Source of the DNA: JAVKFF01 sp040226215
GTDB taxonomy: Bacteria; Pseudomonadota; Alphaproteobacteria; DSM-16000; Inquilinaceae
Length of the DNA stretch: 48,326 nucleotides
Assembly (NCBI GenBank): GCA_040226215.1
Contig: JAVKFF010000185.1
Span: 1-48,326, forward strand
Direction of reading: 5' to 3'
The notes beneath the pieces are model-generated. The model searched no databases and was not told the origin of the DNA. It saw only the letters and a program-made list of their open reading frames with translations. Shown one piece after another: positions 1 through 8,405 of the stretch (position 1 is its first letter; each line of letters opens with the position of its first letter). A program made the position numbers and the translations under genes.

Positions 1-1
1 G

Positions 2-1231
2 TCCGTCGGCCGCTGCCACCTGATGGGGCTGATGAGCCCGGGTGGCGTGCACTCCCACCAGGACCACATGGCGTCGCTGGCCGCGGCGGTGGCCGATGCC
101 GGCGTGCCGGTGCTGATCCACGCCTTCACCGACGGCCGCGACACGCCGCCCCAGGCCGGACTGGACTATCTGAAGGAATTCGAGCGGCACCTGGAGGGCC
201 ACAGCGGCATCCGCATCGCCACGGTTGACGGCCGCTACTACGCCATGGACCGCGACAAGCGCTGGGAACGCGTCGGCAAGGCCTATGACGCCATCGTCGA
301 CGCCAAGGGCGAGCATGCCGCGACCCCGGCCCAGGCGATCGAGCAGGCCTATGCAGCCGATCTCGGGGACGAGTTCGTGCTGCCGACGGTTATCAGCGAC
401 TATGACGGGATGAAGGACGGCGACGGCGTGCTGTTCGCCAATTTCCGCGCCGACCGGGCGCGGCAGATCCTGACCGCCCTGCTGGACCCGGGCTTCGACG
501 GCTTCAACGGCCGCCGCGTCGCCATCGCCGACGCCTGCGGCATGGTGGAGTATTCGAGCGCGCTCAATCGCTTCATGTCGGCGATCTTCCCGCCCAAGAG
601 CCTGACCCACACCTATGGCGAGATCGTCGCCGGGGCCGGACTGACCCAGCTGCGCATCGCCGAGACGGAGAAGTACCCGCACGTCACCTTCTTCTTCAAC
701 GGCGGCGAGGAGGTGGAATTCCCGGGCGAGGACCGCATCCTCGTCCCCTCGCCCAAGGTGGCGACCTACGACCTGCAGCCGGAGATGTCGGCCGAGGAGG
801 TGACCGATCGGCTGGTCGAGGCGATCGAGGCCGGCCGGTACGACACCATCATCGTCAACTTCGCCAACCCCGACATGGTCGGCCATACCGGCAGCCTGGA
901 CGCCGCCATCAAGGCGGTGGAGACGGTCGACCGCTGCATGGGCCGGGTGGTCGCCGCGGTCGAACGCCAGGGCGGCGCCATCCTGGTGACCGCCGACCAC
1001 GGCAATTGCGAGATGATGCGCGACCCGGAGACCGGCGGCCCCCACACCGCCCACACCTTGAACCGGGTGCCGATCTTCCTGGCCGGCGGGCCGGCCGATG
1101 CGCGCCTGCATGACGGTGTGCTGGCCGACGTGGCGCCGACCATGCTGGGCCTGCTCGGTCTCGCGCAGCCGGGGGAGATGACCGGCCGCTCGCTGCTTTC
1201 AGATGCCCGCGAAGCAGCGGCGGCGGAATAG
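2..1231 (+). CDS. gpmI: 2,3-bisphosphoglycerate-independent phosphoglycerate mutase, 5' truncated by window edge
   Basis: Interconverts 3- and 2-phosphoglycerate in glycolysis and gluconeogenesis in the cytoplasm, using two Mn2+ ions and a phosphoserine intermediate. The reading frame is open from base 2, so the gene begins upstream of the window. About 409 residues are present against roughly 510 in the family, so the first ~100 residues, including the phosphorylated Ser, are missing. Visible signatures are GGVHSHQDH near the start of the fragment, FANFRADRARQ, the metal-binding TADHGNCEMM, and GGPHTAHTLNRVP near the C-terminus, all typical of iPGM and the alkaline-phosphatase fold. The envC-like gene follows 37 bp after the stop on the same strand, and this linkage is common in alphaproteobacteria. 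Identity is secure. Confidence 0.97.
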   Translation, partial: SVGRCHLMGLMSPGGVHSHQDHMASLAAAVADAGVPVLIHAFTDGRDTPPQAGLDYLKEFERHLEGHSGIRIATVDGRYYAMDRDKRWERVGKAYDAIVDAKGEHAATPAQAIEQAYAADLGDEFVLPTVISDYDGMKDGDGVLFANFRADRARQILTALLDPGFDGFNGRRVAIADACGMVEYSSALNRFMSAIFPPKSLTHTYGEIVAGAGLTQLRIAETEKYPHVTFFFNGGEEVEFPGEDRILVPSPKVATYDLQPEMSAEEVTDRLVEAIEAGRYDTIIVNFANPDMVGHTGSLDAAIKAVETVDRCMGRVVAAVERQGGAILVTADHGNCEMMRDPETGGPHTAHTLNRVPIFLAGGPADARLHDGVLADVAPTMLGLLGLAQPGEMTGRSLLSDAREAAAAE

Positions 1232-1268
1232 GGACGAGGCTGGTGACCCGCGGCGATCGGCACACGGC

Positions 1269-2513
1269 ATGACCGGACGTGCAGCCCGCTACCGCACGCG
1301 CGCGGGGCTGCTGGCTGCCGGCCTGCTGCTGGTGCCGATCGCCGCGGCCCAGGACGACCCCCAGGCGACGCGCCAGGCGGGCGACGAGGCGCTGGCGGAG
1401 ATCGAGAACGCGATCACCTTCACCCAGGATCAGCGCCAGGCACTGGCGGACCGGCAGGCGGAGGTCGGTGCCGAGCTCCAGGCGCTGCGGCTGGAGGCGC
1501 TGTCGGCCAGCGACGCGGTCCTGCGCCTGGAAGAACGCATCGTCGCCATCGGCGAGGACATCCGCGCGCTGGAGCTGCGCGCCGGCCAGCAGGAACTGGC
1601 GTTGCGCACCGGACAGGAGCGCATGTCACGGCTGGCCGCCGGTCTGCAGCGCATGGCGCGGTTGCCGGTGCCGATACTGGCCGCCTCCGAGACCCTGAGC
1701 GACGAGGTGATCCGCGGCGCGCTGCTGCTCAACCACGTGCTCGAACCGTTGCAGGCGGAGGCATCGGCGATCCGCGCGCGCATCAGCAGCCTGGCCGAGA
1801 CCCTCGACGCCCTCGACCGGCAGCGAGACGCCCTCGACACGGCGATCGCCGAGCAGCAAGCCGAGGTGACGCGGCTGGAGCAGGCGATGGCGGCGCGCCA
1901 GGCCCTGCTTGCCGCGCTGCGGTCGGATGCGACGGCGGAGAGCGAACGCGCCACGGCGCTGGCGGAGACCGCGGAGGATATCCGCCGCCTTGTCCGGGGC
2001 CTCGACGAGGAGAGCGACATCGCCGAGCTGGAGTCGGAACTGACCGAGGTGCGACTGTCCGTCGCGGCGGTGACCCGGTTGTCGACACCGGCAGCCGGCG
2101 ACCTGGCGCCGCCGCCGGACATCGCCATGGCCAATGGCGTCCTGCTGCCGGCGGTCGGTGAGATCGCGGTGCCCTTCGGCGGCATCGACCGCTTCGGCCG
2201 TCGCGCCCAGGGGCTGACGCTGGCCGTGCGGCCCGGCCAGCCTGTCATCGCGCCGGCCGACGGTGTGGTCCGCTATGCCGGCCCGTTCCGGGGCTTCGGG
2301 ATGATCGCGGTGATCGATCACGGCGACGGGCTCTATTCGACGATCACCGATCTCGGTCGCGCGGATGTGATCGCCGGGCAGGCGGTGCTTGCCGGCGAAC
2401 CCATTGCCGTTACATTGCCTCAAAACGAAGATAGCCAGGAATCGAGACTGTATTTCGAGGTCCGTCGGGATGGCGAACCGATGAACCCCCTGACGGCCCT
2501 GGCCGGACGCTGA
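1269..2513 (+). CDS. EnvC-like murein hydrolase activator (coiled coil + degenerate LytM/M23 domain)
   Basis: Predicted periplasmic protein of 414 aa. I chose ATG 1269 because a signal peptide follows at once (basic start MTGRAARYRTR, then LLAAGLLLVPIAAAQ). An ATG at 1203 would overlap gpmI and place 22 charged residues before it. Residues ~30-270 are heptad-rich and Glu/Ala/Arg-rich, as expected for long coiled coils. The C-terminal ~110 residues are an M23/LytM domain (IAPADGVVRYAG, VIDHGDGLYSTI, YFEVRRDGEPMNP). The zinc ligands of active M23 peptidases are absent: the usual HxxxD site reads RRAQGLTLA and the HxH site is not present. By analogy with EnvC and NlpD, it probably activates amidases at the septum and does not cut peptidoglycan itself. 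ctpA follows 25 bp downstream. Confidence 0.85.
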   Translation: MTGRAARYRTRAGLLAAGLLLVPIAAAQDDPQATRQAGDEALAEIENAITFTQDQRQALADRQAEVGAELQALRLEALSASDAVLRLEERIVAIGEDIRALELRAGQQELALRTGQERMSRLAAGLQRMARLPVPILAASETLSDEVIRGALLLNHVLEPLQAEASAIRARISSLAETLDALDRQRDALDTAIAEQQAEVTRLEQAMAARQALLAALRSDATAESERATALAETAEDIRRLVRGLDEESDIAELESELTEVRLSVAAVTRLSTPAAGDLAPPPDIAMANGVLLPAVGEIAVPFGGIDRFGRRAQGLTLAVRPGQPVIAPADGVVRYAGPFRGFGMIAVIDHGDGLYSTITDLGRADVIAGQAVLAGEPIAVTLPQNEDSQESRLYFEVRRDGEPMNPLTALAGR

Positions 2514-2538
2514 CGCCACGAGCGTAAAGGAAGATCGC

Positions 2539-3945
2539 ATGTTCAAGAAAGCGCACGCCGTAATCGTCGCGGGAGTCCTCGGCTTCGCCATCGGCGCGGG
2601 CGGTCTCTCCGACGTGCTGCGGGCACAGGATGCCGACCAGTCGGAGACCTACCGGCAACTCGACCTGTTCGGCGAGGTGTTCGAACGCGTGCGCCGCGAA
2701 TATGTCGAGGAGGTCAGCGACGAGGAGCTCATCGAGGCGGCCATCCAGGGCATGCTGACCTCGCTGGACCCGCATTCGAGCTATCTCGACGAGGACAATT
2801 TCCGTGACATGCAGGTGCAGACCAGGGGCGCCTTCGGCGGCCTGGGCATCCAGGTGACCATGGAGAACGGCGTGGTCCGCGTGGTCTCTCCGATCGACGA
2901 CACGCCGGCCTTCCGCGAGGGCATCGAGGCGGGCGACCTGATCATCGAGCTCGATGGCGAGGCGGTCACCGGCATGACGCTGGACGAGGCGGTCGACATC
3001 ATGCGCGGCCCGGTCGGCTCGAGCATCGTGCTGACCATCCAGCGCGGCGAGGAAGAGCCCTTCGAGGTGGAGATCACCCGCGAGATCATTCGCGTGGAAT
3101 CGGTACGCTGGCGCATCGAGGAAGGGGATATCGGCTATATCCGCATCTCCAGCTTCACCGAGCAGACCGAGCCCGGGATCGTCGAGGCGGTCGAGGCAAT
3201 CCGCGCCGAGCTCGGCGACGAGGTGGTCGGCTACGTCCTCGACCTGCGCAACAATCCGGGCGGCCTGCTCGACCAGGCGGTGGCGGTAGCCGACGCCTTC
3301 CTCGACCGCGGCGAGATCGTCTCGACGCGGGGCCGCATCGAGGGCGCCGCACAGCGCTGGAACGCGGAGGCTGGCGACCTGATCGACGGCGCGCCCCTGG
3401 TGGTGCTGATCAATGGCGGCTCCGCCTCGGCCTCGGAAATCGTCGCCGGTGCCCTGCAGGACCATCGCCGGGCGATCCTCCTTGGCACCGATACCTTCGG
3501 CAAGGGCTCGGTACAGACGATCATGCCGCTGCCCGGCCACGGCGCGATGCGGCTGACCACGGCGCTCTACTACACGCCGTCCGGTCGTTCCATCCAGGCG
3601 CTGGGCATCGTACCGGACATCGAGGTGCTGCCGGCCCTGCTGGAGGAGCTGGAGATCGCCGGCGGCCGCCGCGAGGGCGATTTGCGCGGGGCGCTGGAGA
3701 ACCGCGACAACAACGGCGCCTCCTCTGAGGAGGACGACGCGGTGGAGGAGGAAGGTGCGGTCGAGGGCGAGGGAGAGCCGAGTTCCGACGCCGGCGACGA
3801 CGCATCCGGCGAGGGCGGCGATGCGACCGAGAACGGCGATGCCGTGCAGGCGGAAGAGGACCGGCCCTTCGACTATCAGCTGGTGCGCGCCATCGACCTG
3901 TTGCGCGGTATCAACCTGTTCAGCCAACGTGAACTGGTAAATTAA
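2539..3945 (+). CDS. ctpA: C-terminal processing peptidase, S41 family
   Basis: Periplasmic serine protease of 468 aa that trims C-termini of envelope proteins. In other proteobacteria such enzymes act on peptidoglycan hydrolases or their regulators. Domain order: signal peptide or anchor (residues 1-30, MFKKAHAVIVAGVLGFAIGA), an N-terminal region with SLDPHSSYLD, a PDZ domain at about residues 90-170 (GAFGGLGIQV), then the S41 core. Catalytic residues are the middle Ser of GGSASASE (S297) and Lys of TFGKGSVQT (K322). The 25-residue spacing matches the family Ser/Lys dyad. An acidic linker rich in Glu, Asp and Gly occupies residues ~390-440 before the conserved tail FDYQLVRAIDLLRG. It follows the EnvC-like gene closely, fitting a shared role in cell-wall turnover. 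Confidence 0.95.
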   Translation: MFKKAHAVIVAGVLGFAIGAGGLSDVLRAQDADQSETYRQLDLFGEVFERVRREYVEEVSDEELIEAAIQGMLTSLDPHSSYLDEDNFRDMQVQTRGAFGGLGIQVTMENGVVRVVSPIDDTPAFREGIEAGDLIIELDGEAVTGMTLDEAVDIMRGPVGSSIVLTIQRGEEEPFEVEITREIIRVESVRWRIEEGDIGYIRISSFTEQTEPGIVEAVEAIRAELGDEVVGYVLDLRNNPGGLLDQAVAVADAFLDRGEIVSTRGRIEGAAQRWNAEAGDLIDGAPLVVLINGGSASASEIVAGALQDHRRAILLGTDTFGKGSVQTIMPLPGHGAMRLTTALYYTPSGRSIQALGIVPDIEVLPALLEELEIAGGRREGDLRGALENRDNNGASSEEDDAVEEEGAVEGEGEPSSDAGDDASGEGGDATENGDAVQAEEDRPFDYQLVRAIDLLRGINLFSQRELVN

Positions 3946-3999
3946 CTTAAGATCAGTATACTAGGCCGTGTTCCCACACCACGCTCTTAACATGGTGAC

Positions 4000-5877
4000 A
4001 TGGCCCGACATCGCGCTCCGACCGCCTACCGCCAGCCCGGCTATGCCGGCGTTGCGTTCGTCTACCTGCTGCTGATCGGCGGTCTGGCGGGCCTGGTCTA
4101 CTGGCTGGTCGAGCACGAGGACCGGATCATGGCCGGGCTGCGCCTGGAGATGGACGTGGCCGCCATGACCATGCGTGTGGACATGCCCACGCCGCCGGCG
4201 ATCCGCGCCAGCATGGTCGAGCCCTTGCCCCCGCCCGCCTCAGCGACGGCCGGGGCGGGCCCCTCGGTGTCCGAAGAGAGCACGCCGCCGGCCGGGGATG
4301 CGCCCGGATTGCTGACCGCCGGTGAGGCGCCCGGATCGGCCATGCCGCCCGCGGCGGCGGTGGCGCCCATCGACATGCCGACCGATACGGCATCCGGTGC
4401 CGGCACCGGCGATGCCGTGCCCCCCGCCGACGGCGTTGCGAACCCGGCCGCCGGCGAGAGCATCAGCCTGGCCGACATGATCCGCCAGGGGCTGAGCCGC
4501 AGCGGCTCGACCAGCGCGCGCGACGCCCCCGATGGCGCGACCAGCGCGGCTGGGGAACCGGTGCGCCGGCCACAGCCGCCGGAGATCCGGGAACAGTCTG
4601 TCGGTCTCGCCTCCGACACGCTGGCGGTGGTCGAGCCGCCAACGGGCGGGCCGGAGCTCCTGCTGCTGGCACCCGGTGACGGACGCGCGGCGGTCCCAGA
4701 CACGGCGGTCCCAGACACGGCTGTCCCAGACTCGGCGGTCCCAGACACGGCTGTCCCAGGCTCGGTGGTCCCAGACTTGACGGTGGCTGACTCGGCGGTG
4801 GCTGATGCAACGGAGCCAGTCGCGGGACCGGACGTCGCCCCACCCGCCGGCGGCGACAGCCTTGCCGCAACGGGGAACGCGGCAACCACCCAGGATCCCT
4901 CTGACGAGCCCGCGCGCGTGGCCCCGGTGACGAGTGTCGATGGCGGCGAGACTTCGGCAACCGCCGACGCCGCCGGCGAGGCGCCCGCGACCTCGCTGGC
5001 GGAAGCCCTTGTCGAGGCCTCTTCGCCAGACGCGGAGGGCGACGGCGCCGCGGCGTCCGGGGCGCCCGCCGCCGGATCCGGCGGCCCGGTCTCGCTCAGC
5101 CAGCTCGACCGCCTGGCGGGGCTGGAGGATGCCAGCAGCGCGGCGGCCCTGATGCGGCCCCGGGAGCTGAACGCCGAGCCGTTCATGGTCGAGGACGGCA
5201 TGCCGCTGGTGGTCCTGATCGTGCAGGATCTCGGCGGGTTCCACGCCGAGGCGCAGTCGGCGATCGAGATTCTGCCGGCCAGTGTCAGCCTCGCCTTCTC
5301 GCCCTATGCCCGGGACATCGAGCCGCTGATCCGCCGGGCGCGCGGCGAAGGGCACGAGGTGCTGATGATGCTGCCGCTGGAGACCTCCAGCGGCGCCAAC
5401 ACCGATCCCGGCTCGCAGGCCTTGCGCACCGATCTCAGCGACGAGCAGAACCGCCAGCGACTGGAGGCGATCAACGACGTCACCGCCCGGCATGTCGGGC
5501 TGATCGGCCTCGGCGGCGACCGCTTCCTCGATGATACCTCGGCCGCCCGGCTACTGTTCGGCGACCTGTCGGAGGACGGCTATCTGTTCGTGGGATCGGG
5601 CAGCGCGCAGCAGGATCGCCTGCTGCGCCAGGCATCCCTGGCGGGACTGCCGACCGCCTGGGTCGAGGTCGACGTCACCGCCACGCCGAATGCCGAGGCG
5701 GTGGCAGCGGCGCTCGATGCGCTGGAAGCGCGGGCCCGCGAAACGGGTCTCGCGGTTGGCGTCGCCGACCCGTTCCCGACCTTCTTCGAGCAGATCGCCG
5801 ACTGGGCCGAGGGTCTGTCGGCGCGCGGCGTGGCCCTTGCCCCGGTATCGTCGGCGGCGCATATCTCCTCTCCATGA
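4000..5877 (+). CDS. Divergent polysaccharide deacetylase (YibQ/DUF610 family) with long Pro/Ala/Asp linker
   Basis: 625 aa. It has a short cytoplasmic start, one transmembrane helix at ~residues 18-35 (VAFVYLLLIGGLAGLVYWLV), then ~350 residues of low-complexity Ala/Pro/Asp/Gly linker, then a C-terminal divergent polysaccharide deacetylase domain (from ~residue 400: PLVVLIVQDLGG, ILPASVSLAFSPYA, GHEVLMMLPLE). Relatives usually read IDDLG at the first motif, while this one reads VQDLG, so the first acidic residue is lost. The HxxxH-type metal motif is also absent, so deacetylase activity is doubtful. The linker includes eight 15-bp repeats. The 54-bp gap after ctpA is AT-rich for this genome and holds a TATACT hexamer that could be a -10 element, though no good -35 is visible. 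The stop overlaps the rppH start in ATGA. Confidence 0.82.
   Translation: MARHRAPTAYRQPGYAGVAFVYLLLIGGLAGLVYWLVEHEDRIMAGLRLEMDVAAMTMRVDMPTPPAIRASMVEPLPPPASATAGAGPSVSEESTPPAGDAPGLLTAGEAPGSAMPPAAAVAPIDMPTDTASGAGTGDAVPPADGVANPAAGESISLADMIRQGLSRSGSTSARDAPDGATSAAGEPVRRPQPPEIREQSVGLASDTLAVVEPPTGGPELLLLAPGDGRAAVPDTAVPDTAVPDSAVPDTAVPGSVVPDLTVADSAVADATEPVAGPDVAPPAGGDSLAATGNAATTQDPSDEPARVAPVTSVDGGETSATADAAGEAPATSLAEALVEASSPDAEGDGAAASGAPAAGSGGPVSLSQLDRLAGLEDASSAAALMRPRELNAEPFMVEDGMPLVVLIVQDLGGFHAEAQSAIEILPASVSLAFSPYARDIEPLIRRARGEGHEVLMMLPLETSSGANTDPGSQALRTDLSDEQNRQRLEAINDVTARHVGLIGLGGDRFLDDTSAARLLFGDLSEDGYLFVGSGSAQQDRLLRQASLAGLPTAWVEVDVTATPNAEAVAAALDALEARARETGLAVGVADPFPTFFEQIADWAEGLSARGVALAPVSSAAHISSP
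4691..4810 (+). repeat. Eight tandem 15-bp repeats inside the yibQ-like gene
   Basis: Consecutive units follow the pattern CGGTCCCAGACACGG. The first, second and fourth are identical, the third, fifth and sixth differ by a few bases, and the last two are more diverged. Because 15 is a multiple of three, the array encodes a five-residue repeat (VPDTA, VPDSA, VPGSV, VADSA) in the linker. It can change length without breaking the frame. Confidence 0.95.
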
Positions 5878-6383
5878 GCCAGGATGACGCGGCACCGCCA
5901 CCGCCCGGATACCGCCCGTGCGTGGGCATTCTTCTGCTGAACCGCCAGGGGCTGATCTTCACCGGCGAACGTCAGGAGGTTCCGGGCGCCTGGCAGATGC
6001 CCCAGGGCGGCATCGACCCGGGCGAACGCCCGGTGGACGCCGCACGGCGGGAGTTGAAGGAGGAGACCGGCATCGACACGGTCCGGGTGATCGGCGAGAC
6101 GCCCGGCTGGCTGACCTATGATTTCCCCTCCACCTTGTCGCGCAAGCTGTGGAAGGGACGGTATCGAGGCCAGGCCCAGAAATGGTTCGCCATGCGCTTT
6201 CTCGGGCAGGACGCCGAGATCGACCTCTCCGGTGCCCCGCATGACGGGGTCGACGTCGAGTTCAGCCGCTGGCGCTGGTCGACGCCCGGCGAACTCATCG
6301 AGGCGATCATCGATTTCAAGCGGCCGGTCTACGCGCGGGTGCTCGAGACCTTCCGCCCCCTGCTCGGCACGCCGGTAAGCTAG
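5874..6383 (+). CDS. rppH: RNA pyrophosphohydrolase (Nudix)
   Basis: 169 aa Nudix hydrolase that removes pyrophosphate from the 5' end of primary transcripts, triggering RNase E-dependent mRNA decay. It may also act on dinucleoside polyphosphates. The Nudix box GX5EX7REUXEEXGU is complete: GGIDPGE, then RRELKEETGI. Flanking family signatures are YRPCVGILLLN, VPGAWQMPQGG, LWKGRYRGQAQKWF and FSRWRWSTP, which identify the RppH/IalA subgroup. Its ATG overlaps the preceding stop (ATGA), suggesting translational coupling with the yibQ-like gene. The stop TAG at 6381-6383 is interleaved with the stop of the convergent phosphatase gene. Confidence 0.96.
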   Translation: MSQDDAAPPPPGYRPCVGILLLNRQGLIFTGERQEVPGAWQMPQGGIDPGERPVDAARRELKEETGIDTVRVIGETPGWLTYDFPSTLSRKLWKGRYRGQAQKWFAMRFLGQDAEIDLSGAPHDGVDVEFSRWRWSTPGELIEAIIDFKRPVYARVLETFRPLLGTPVS

Positions 6384-6898
6384 GGCAGCCCGGCGACCAG
6401 GTTGGCGACCAGGCGGTCGAGTTCGCCGTCGGCCGCCACCAGGTGGCCGGTGACCCCGACAGCCGTCGCCGCCGCCACGTCCCGCGGGGCATCGCCCAGC
6501 AGGTGGCTCGCCGCGGCATCGACGCGGAAACGGCCCATCAGATCCACAAGCATGCCCGGCGCGGGCTTGCGGCAGGCGCAGACCCGCGCATAGACCGGGC
6601 GGACGCCCTCGGGATGATGCGGGCAGTGGCGCCAGGCGTCGACGCGCGCGCCCCGTGCGGCGAGGTGCCGTGCCATCCAGGCGTGAAGCCGCAGCACAGC
6701 CTCCTCGTCATAGCGGCCGCGCGCGACGCCCGACTGGTTGGTCACCACGAAGACCCACCAGCCGGCGCGGTTGGCCCGGGCCACGGCGTCGACGACACCC
6801 GGGCGAAAGACGATGTCCTGGATGCGGTGGAGATAGCCGCCATCGCGGTTGACGATGCCGTCACGGTCGAGGAACAGGGCCGGCCGGCGCGTGTTCAT
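6380..6898 (-). CDS. GmhB-like HAD-IIIA phosphatase (D,D-heptose 1,7-bisphosphate 7-phosphatase family)
   Basis: 172 aa cytosolic HAD phosphatase. Motif I ALFLDRDG (D11, D13) is close to the N-terminus, which is why I chose ATG 6898 over longer in-frame starts. Motif II is VVTNQSG, the Lys motif is CRKPAPGM and motif IV is LLGDAPRDV. The insert CPHHPEG...CACRKP is the zinc-binding loop that separates GmhB-type enzymes from histidinol-phosphatase relatives. The likely substrate is a heptose or other sugar bisphosphate for LPS or nucleotide-activated glycans. No other heptose gene lies nearby, so the exact substrate is inferred. It is convergent with rppH and the two stop codons share the tetranucleotide CTAG. 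Confidence 0.83.
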   Translation of the reverse strand: MNTRRPALFLDRDGIVNRDGGYLHRIQDIVFRPGVVDAVARANRAGWWVFVVTNQSGVARGRYDEEAVLRLHAWMARHLAARGARVDAWRHCPHHPEGVRPVYARVCACRKPAPGMLVDLMGRFRVDAAASHLLGDAPRDVAAATAVGVTGHLVAADGELDRLVANLVAGLP

Positions 6899-7027
6899 AT
6901 CGAGGAACCCTGGGAATGGCTCTGGCGTGTCGATCACGGGGCCGGCGGTCTCCAGGCTGACAACACACATGACATACGCAAAATCTTGAGTATTCTTAGC
7001 AAACTTCATCAATATGGAGTAGGCGAT

Positions 7028-7405
7028 ATGACCATCCGCCGGCTCGCGCACATCAACCTCACCACGCCGGCCGAGCAGGAGGTGGCGGTGCTGGCCTTTT
7101 ACGAGCAGAGCCTCGGTCTGCCCCGCAAGCCCAAGCCGGCGAGCCAGCGTCAGAGCGGCGGCTGGTTCGCGCTCGGCGACGACCTGGAGCTGCACATCTC
7201 CGTCGACGCGATCGCTCTTGAAGAACAGCGCGCCAACCCGCGCCATGTCGCGCTATGGGTCGATGGACTGGCCGAGCTGCGCGAGCGGCTGCTCGCCGAC
7301 GGCCATCCGGTGCTGCCCGACCGGCGGCCACTGGCCGGCATCGAGCGCTTCTTCACCGTCGACCCGGCCGGCAATCGGCTGGAACTCATGGCGGAAACGC
7401 CGTGA
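7028..7405 (+). CDS. VOC (glyoxalase/bleomycin resistance) family protein
   Basis: 125 aa single-domain vicinal-oxygen-chelate protein. It begins MTIRRLAHINLTTP, with a possible metal His, followed by FYEQSLGL, a central RHVALWVDG and the C-terminal DPAGNRLELM with the usual Glu. The substrate cannot be predicted, since the family covers lyases, dioxygenases and resistance proteins. The start follows GGAG 8 bp upstream and an unusually AT-rich leader (6975-7020) that may hold the promoter. The extensin-like lipoprotein gene follows, with a GTG overlapping this stop (GTGA). Confidence 0.8.
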   Translation: MTIRRLAHINLTTPAEQEVAVLAFYEQSLGLPRKPKPASQRQSGGWFALGDDLELHISVDAIALEEQRANPRHVALWVDGLAELRERLLADGHPVLPDRRPLAGIERFFTVDPAGNRLELMAETP

Positions 7406-8085
7406 GCTCGCGGGCCATGCGACGCCGGGCCGCCCCGCACCGGAACGTCCCGCACCGGAACGTCCCGCACCGGACCCTGCTGGCGGCCGCCTGCCTGCTG
7501 CTGTCGGGGTGCGGCGGCCTCTTCGACTTCGGCGCCGGCGACTTCCTGCCCGAGCTCGGCTTCGGTGGCGGCGCCTGCGAAAGCCGGCTGCGCAATGCCG
7601 GCGCGGAGTTCCGGCCGATCCCGGACATTCGCGAGGGCTCCTGCCGCGTCGATCAGGCGGTGGAACTTTACGCGGCTTCCGTACCACTCGACCAGCCGGC
7701 CACCCTCTCCTGCCCCACCGCGCTCGCCCTGCTGCAATGGGAGCGCAACGTGATGCAGCCGCTGGCCGAACGTCATCTCGGCTCACGGGTGGTGGAGATC
7801 GACCAGTTCGCGTCCTATTCCTGCCGCGGCCGCTCCTCCGATCCCTCGCGGCTGTCGGAGCATGCCTTCGGCAACGCCATCGACATCGGCGTCTTCACGC
7901 TGGCGGACGGCAGGCGGGTCAGCGTCACCGAGTGGTATGACGGCGGCCAGGAAAGCACCTTTCTGCGCCAGGTGGCGCGCGGCGCCTGCGACATGTTCAC
8001 CGTGGTGCTGACGCCGATCTCCAACGCCGCGCATCACAACCACTTCCACCTCGACCTGTCGGACTGGCCGCTCTGCGAGGCCTGA
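7402..8085 (+). CDS. Extensin-like C-terminal domain lipoprotein (putative M15-like peptidoglycan enzyme)
   Basis: 227 aa from GTG 7402, whose overlap with the previous stop suggests coupling. ATG 7417 is an alternative giving 222 aa. The N-terminus is a lipoprotein signal with lipobox LLSGC, preceded by a small VPHRN duplication. The mature part is an Extensin_C domain: CPTALALLQWE, FASYSCRGRS, SEHAFGNAIDIG, VARGACDMF and HHNHFHLDL. His and Asp in SEHAFGNAID and the HxH near the C-terminus correspond to zinc ligands of M15/LAS-type peptidases, so a periplasmic cell-wall hydrolase is a reasonable inference. The name extensin is historical. Several Cys may form disulphides. Confidence 0.82.
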   Translation: MSSRAMRRRAAPHRNVPHRNVPHRTLLAAACLLLSGCGGLFDFGAGDFLPELGFGGGACESRLRNAGAEFRPIPDIREGSCRVDQAVELYAASVPLDQPATLSCPTALALLQWERNVMQPLAERHLGSRVVEIDQFASYSCRGRSSDPSRLSEHAFGNAIDIGVFTLADGRRVSVTEWYDGGQESTFLRQVARGACDMFTVVLTPISNAAHHNHFHLDLSDWPLCEA

Positions 8086-8092
8086 GGCTGCG

Positions 8093-8329
8093 TCAGCCGG
8101 AGGTGGGCGGCTCGCCGCGCCAGCGCCGTTTCAGCGCCTCGGCGAAGCCGCGCGGGTTCTCGAAGGGCGAGGCGTCATGAGCGGCGCCGCGCAGGGTGTC
8201 GGCGCCCTTCTGGGCGTAGGGACGCGCGCGTGCCACGCCCTGCTCCACCGCGCCCTTGACCTTCTGGCGCATCTGCGGATCGCTGGCGGCCCGGCGCATG
8301 GCCATGAAGAGGGCGCGTCGCAACATCAT
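8093..8329 (-). CDS. Small conserved-looking basic/amphipathic hypothetical protein
   Basis: 78 aa. It starts MMLRRALFMAMRRAASDP and continues as a predicted helical, Ala/Arg/Lys-rich sequence (QKVKGAVEQGVARARPYAQK) ending in LKRRWRGEPP. There is no signal peptide or transmembrane helix. Short proteins with this layout occur in alphaproteobacteria without a known role, but I cannot name the family. It is convergent with the lipoprotein gene, only 7 bp from its stop, and lies just downstream of the ClpP-like gene on the same strand. Coding is supported by codon usage and by the tight fit between neighbours. Confidence 0.6.
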   Translation of the reverse strand: MMLRRALFMAMRRAASDPQMRQKVKGAVEQGVARARPYAQKGADTLRGAAHDASPFENPRGFAEALKRRWRGEPPTSG

Positions 8330-8405
8330 TTTCCGTCAGCTCCCGAACTGGGTCACACCCGATCATATGGGGATCGCACCCGCGTTGTCATCCGCCGACG
8401 CGGCG

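Noticed and set aside
1203..1268. Longer N-terminus for the EnvC-like protein from ATG 1203
   Set aside because: It overlaps gpmI and would put a 22-residue charged stretch ahead of a clean signal peptide that begins at ATG 1269.
4691..4810. Intergenic minisatellite or regulatory repeat
   Set aside because: It lies wholly inside a coding frame and keeps phase (15-bp unit), so it is a protein linker repeat.
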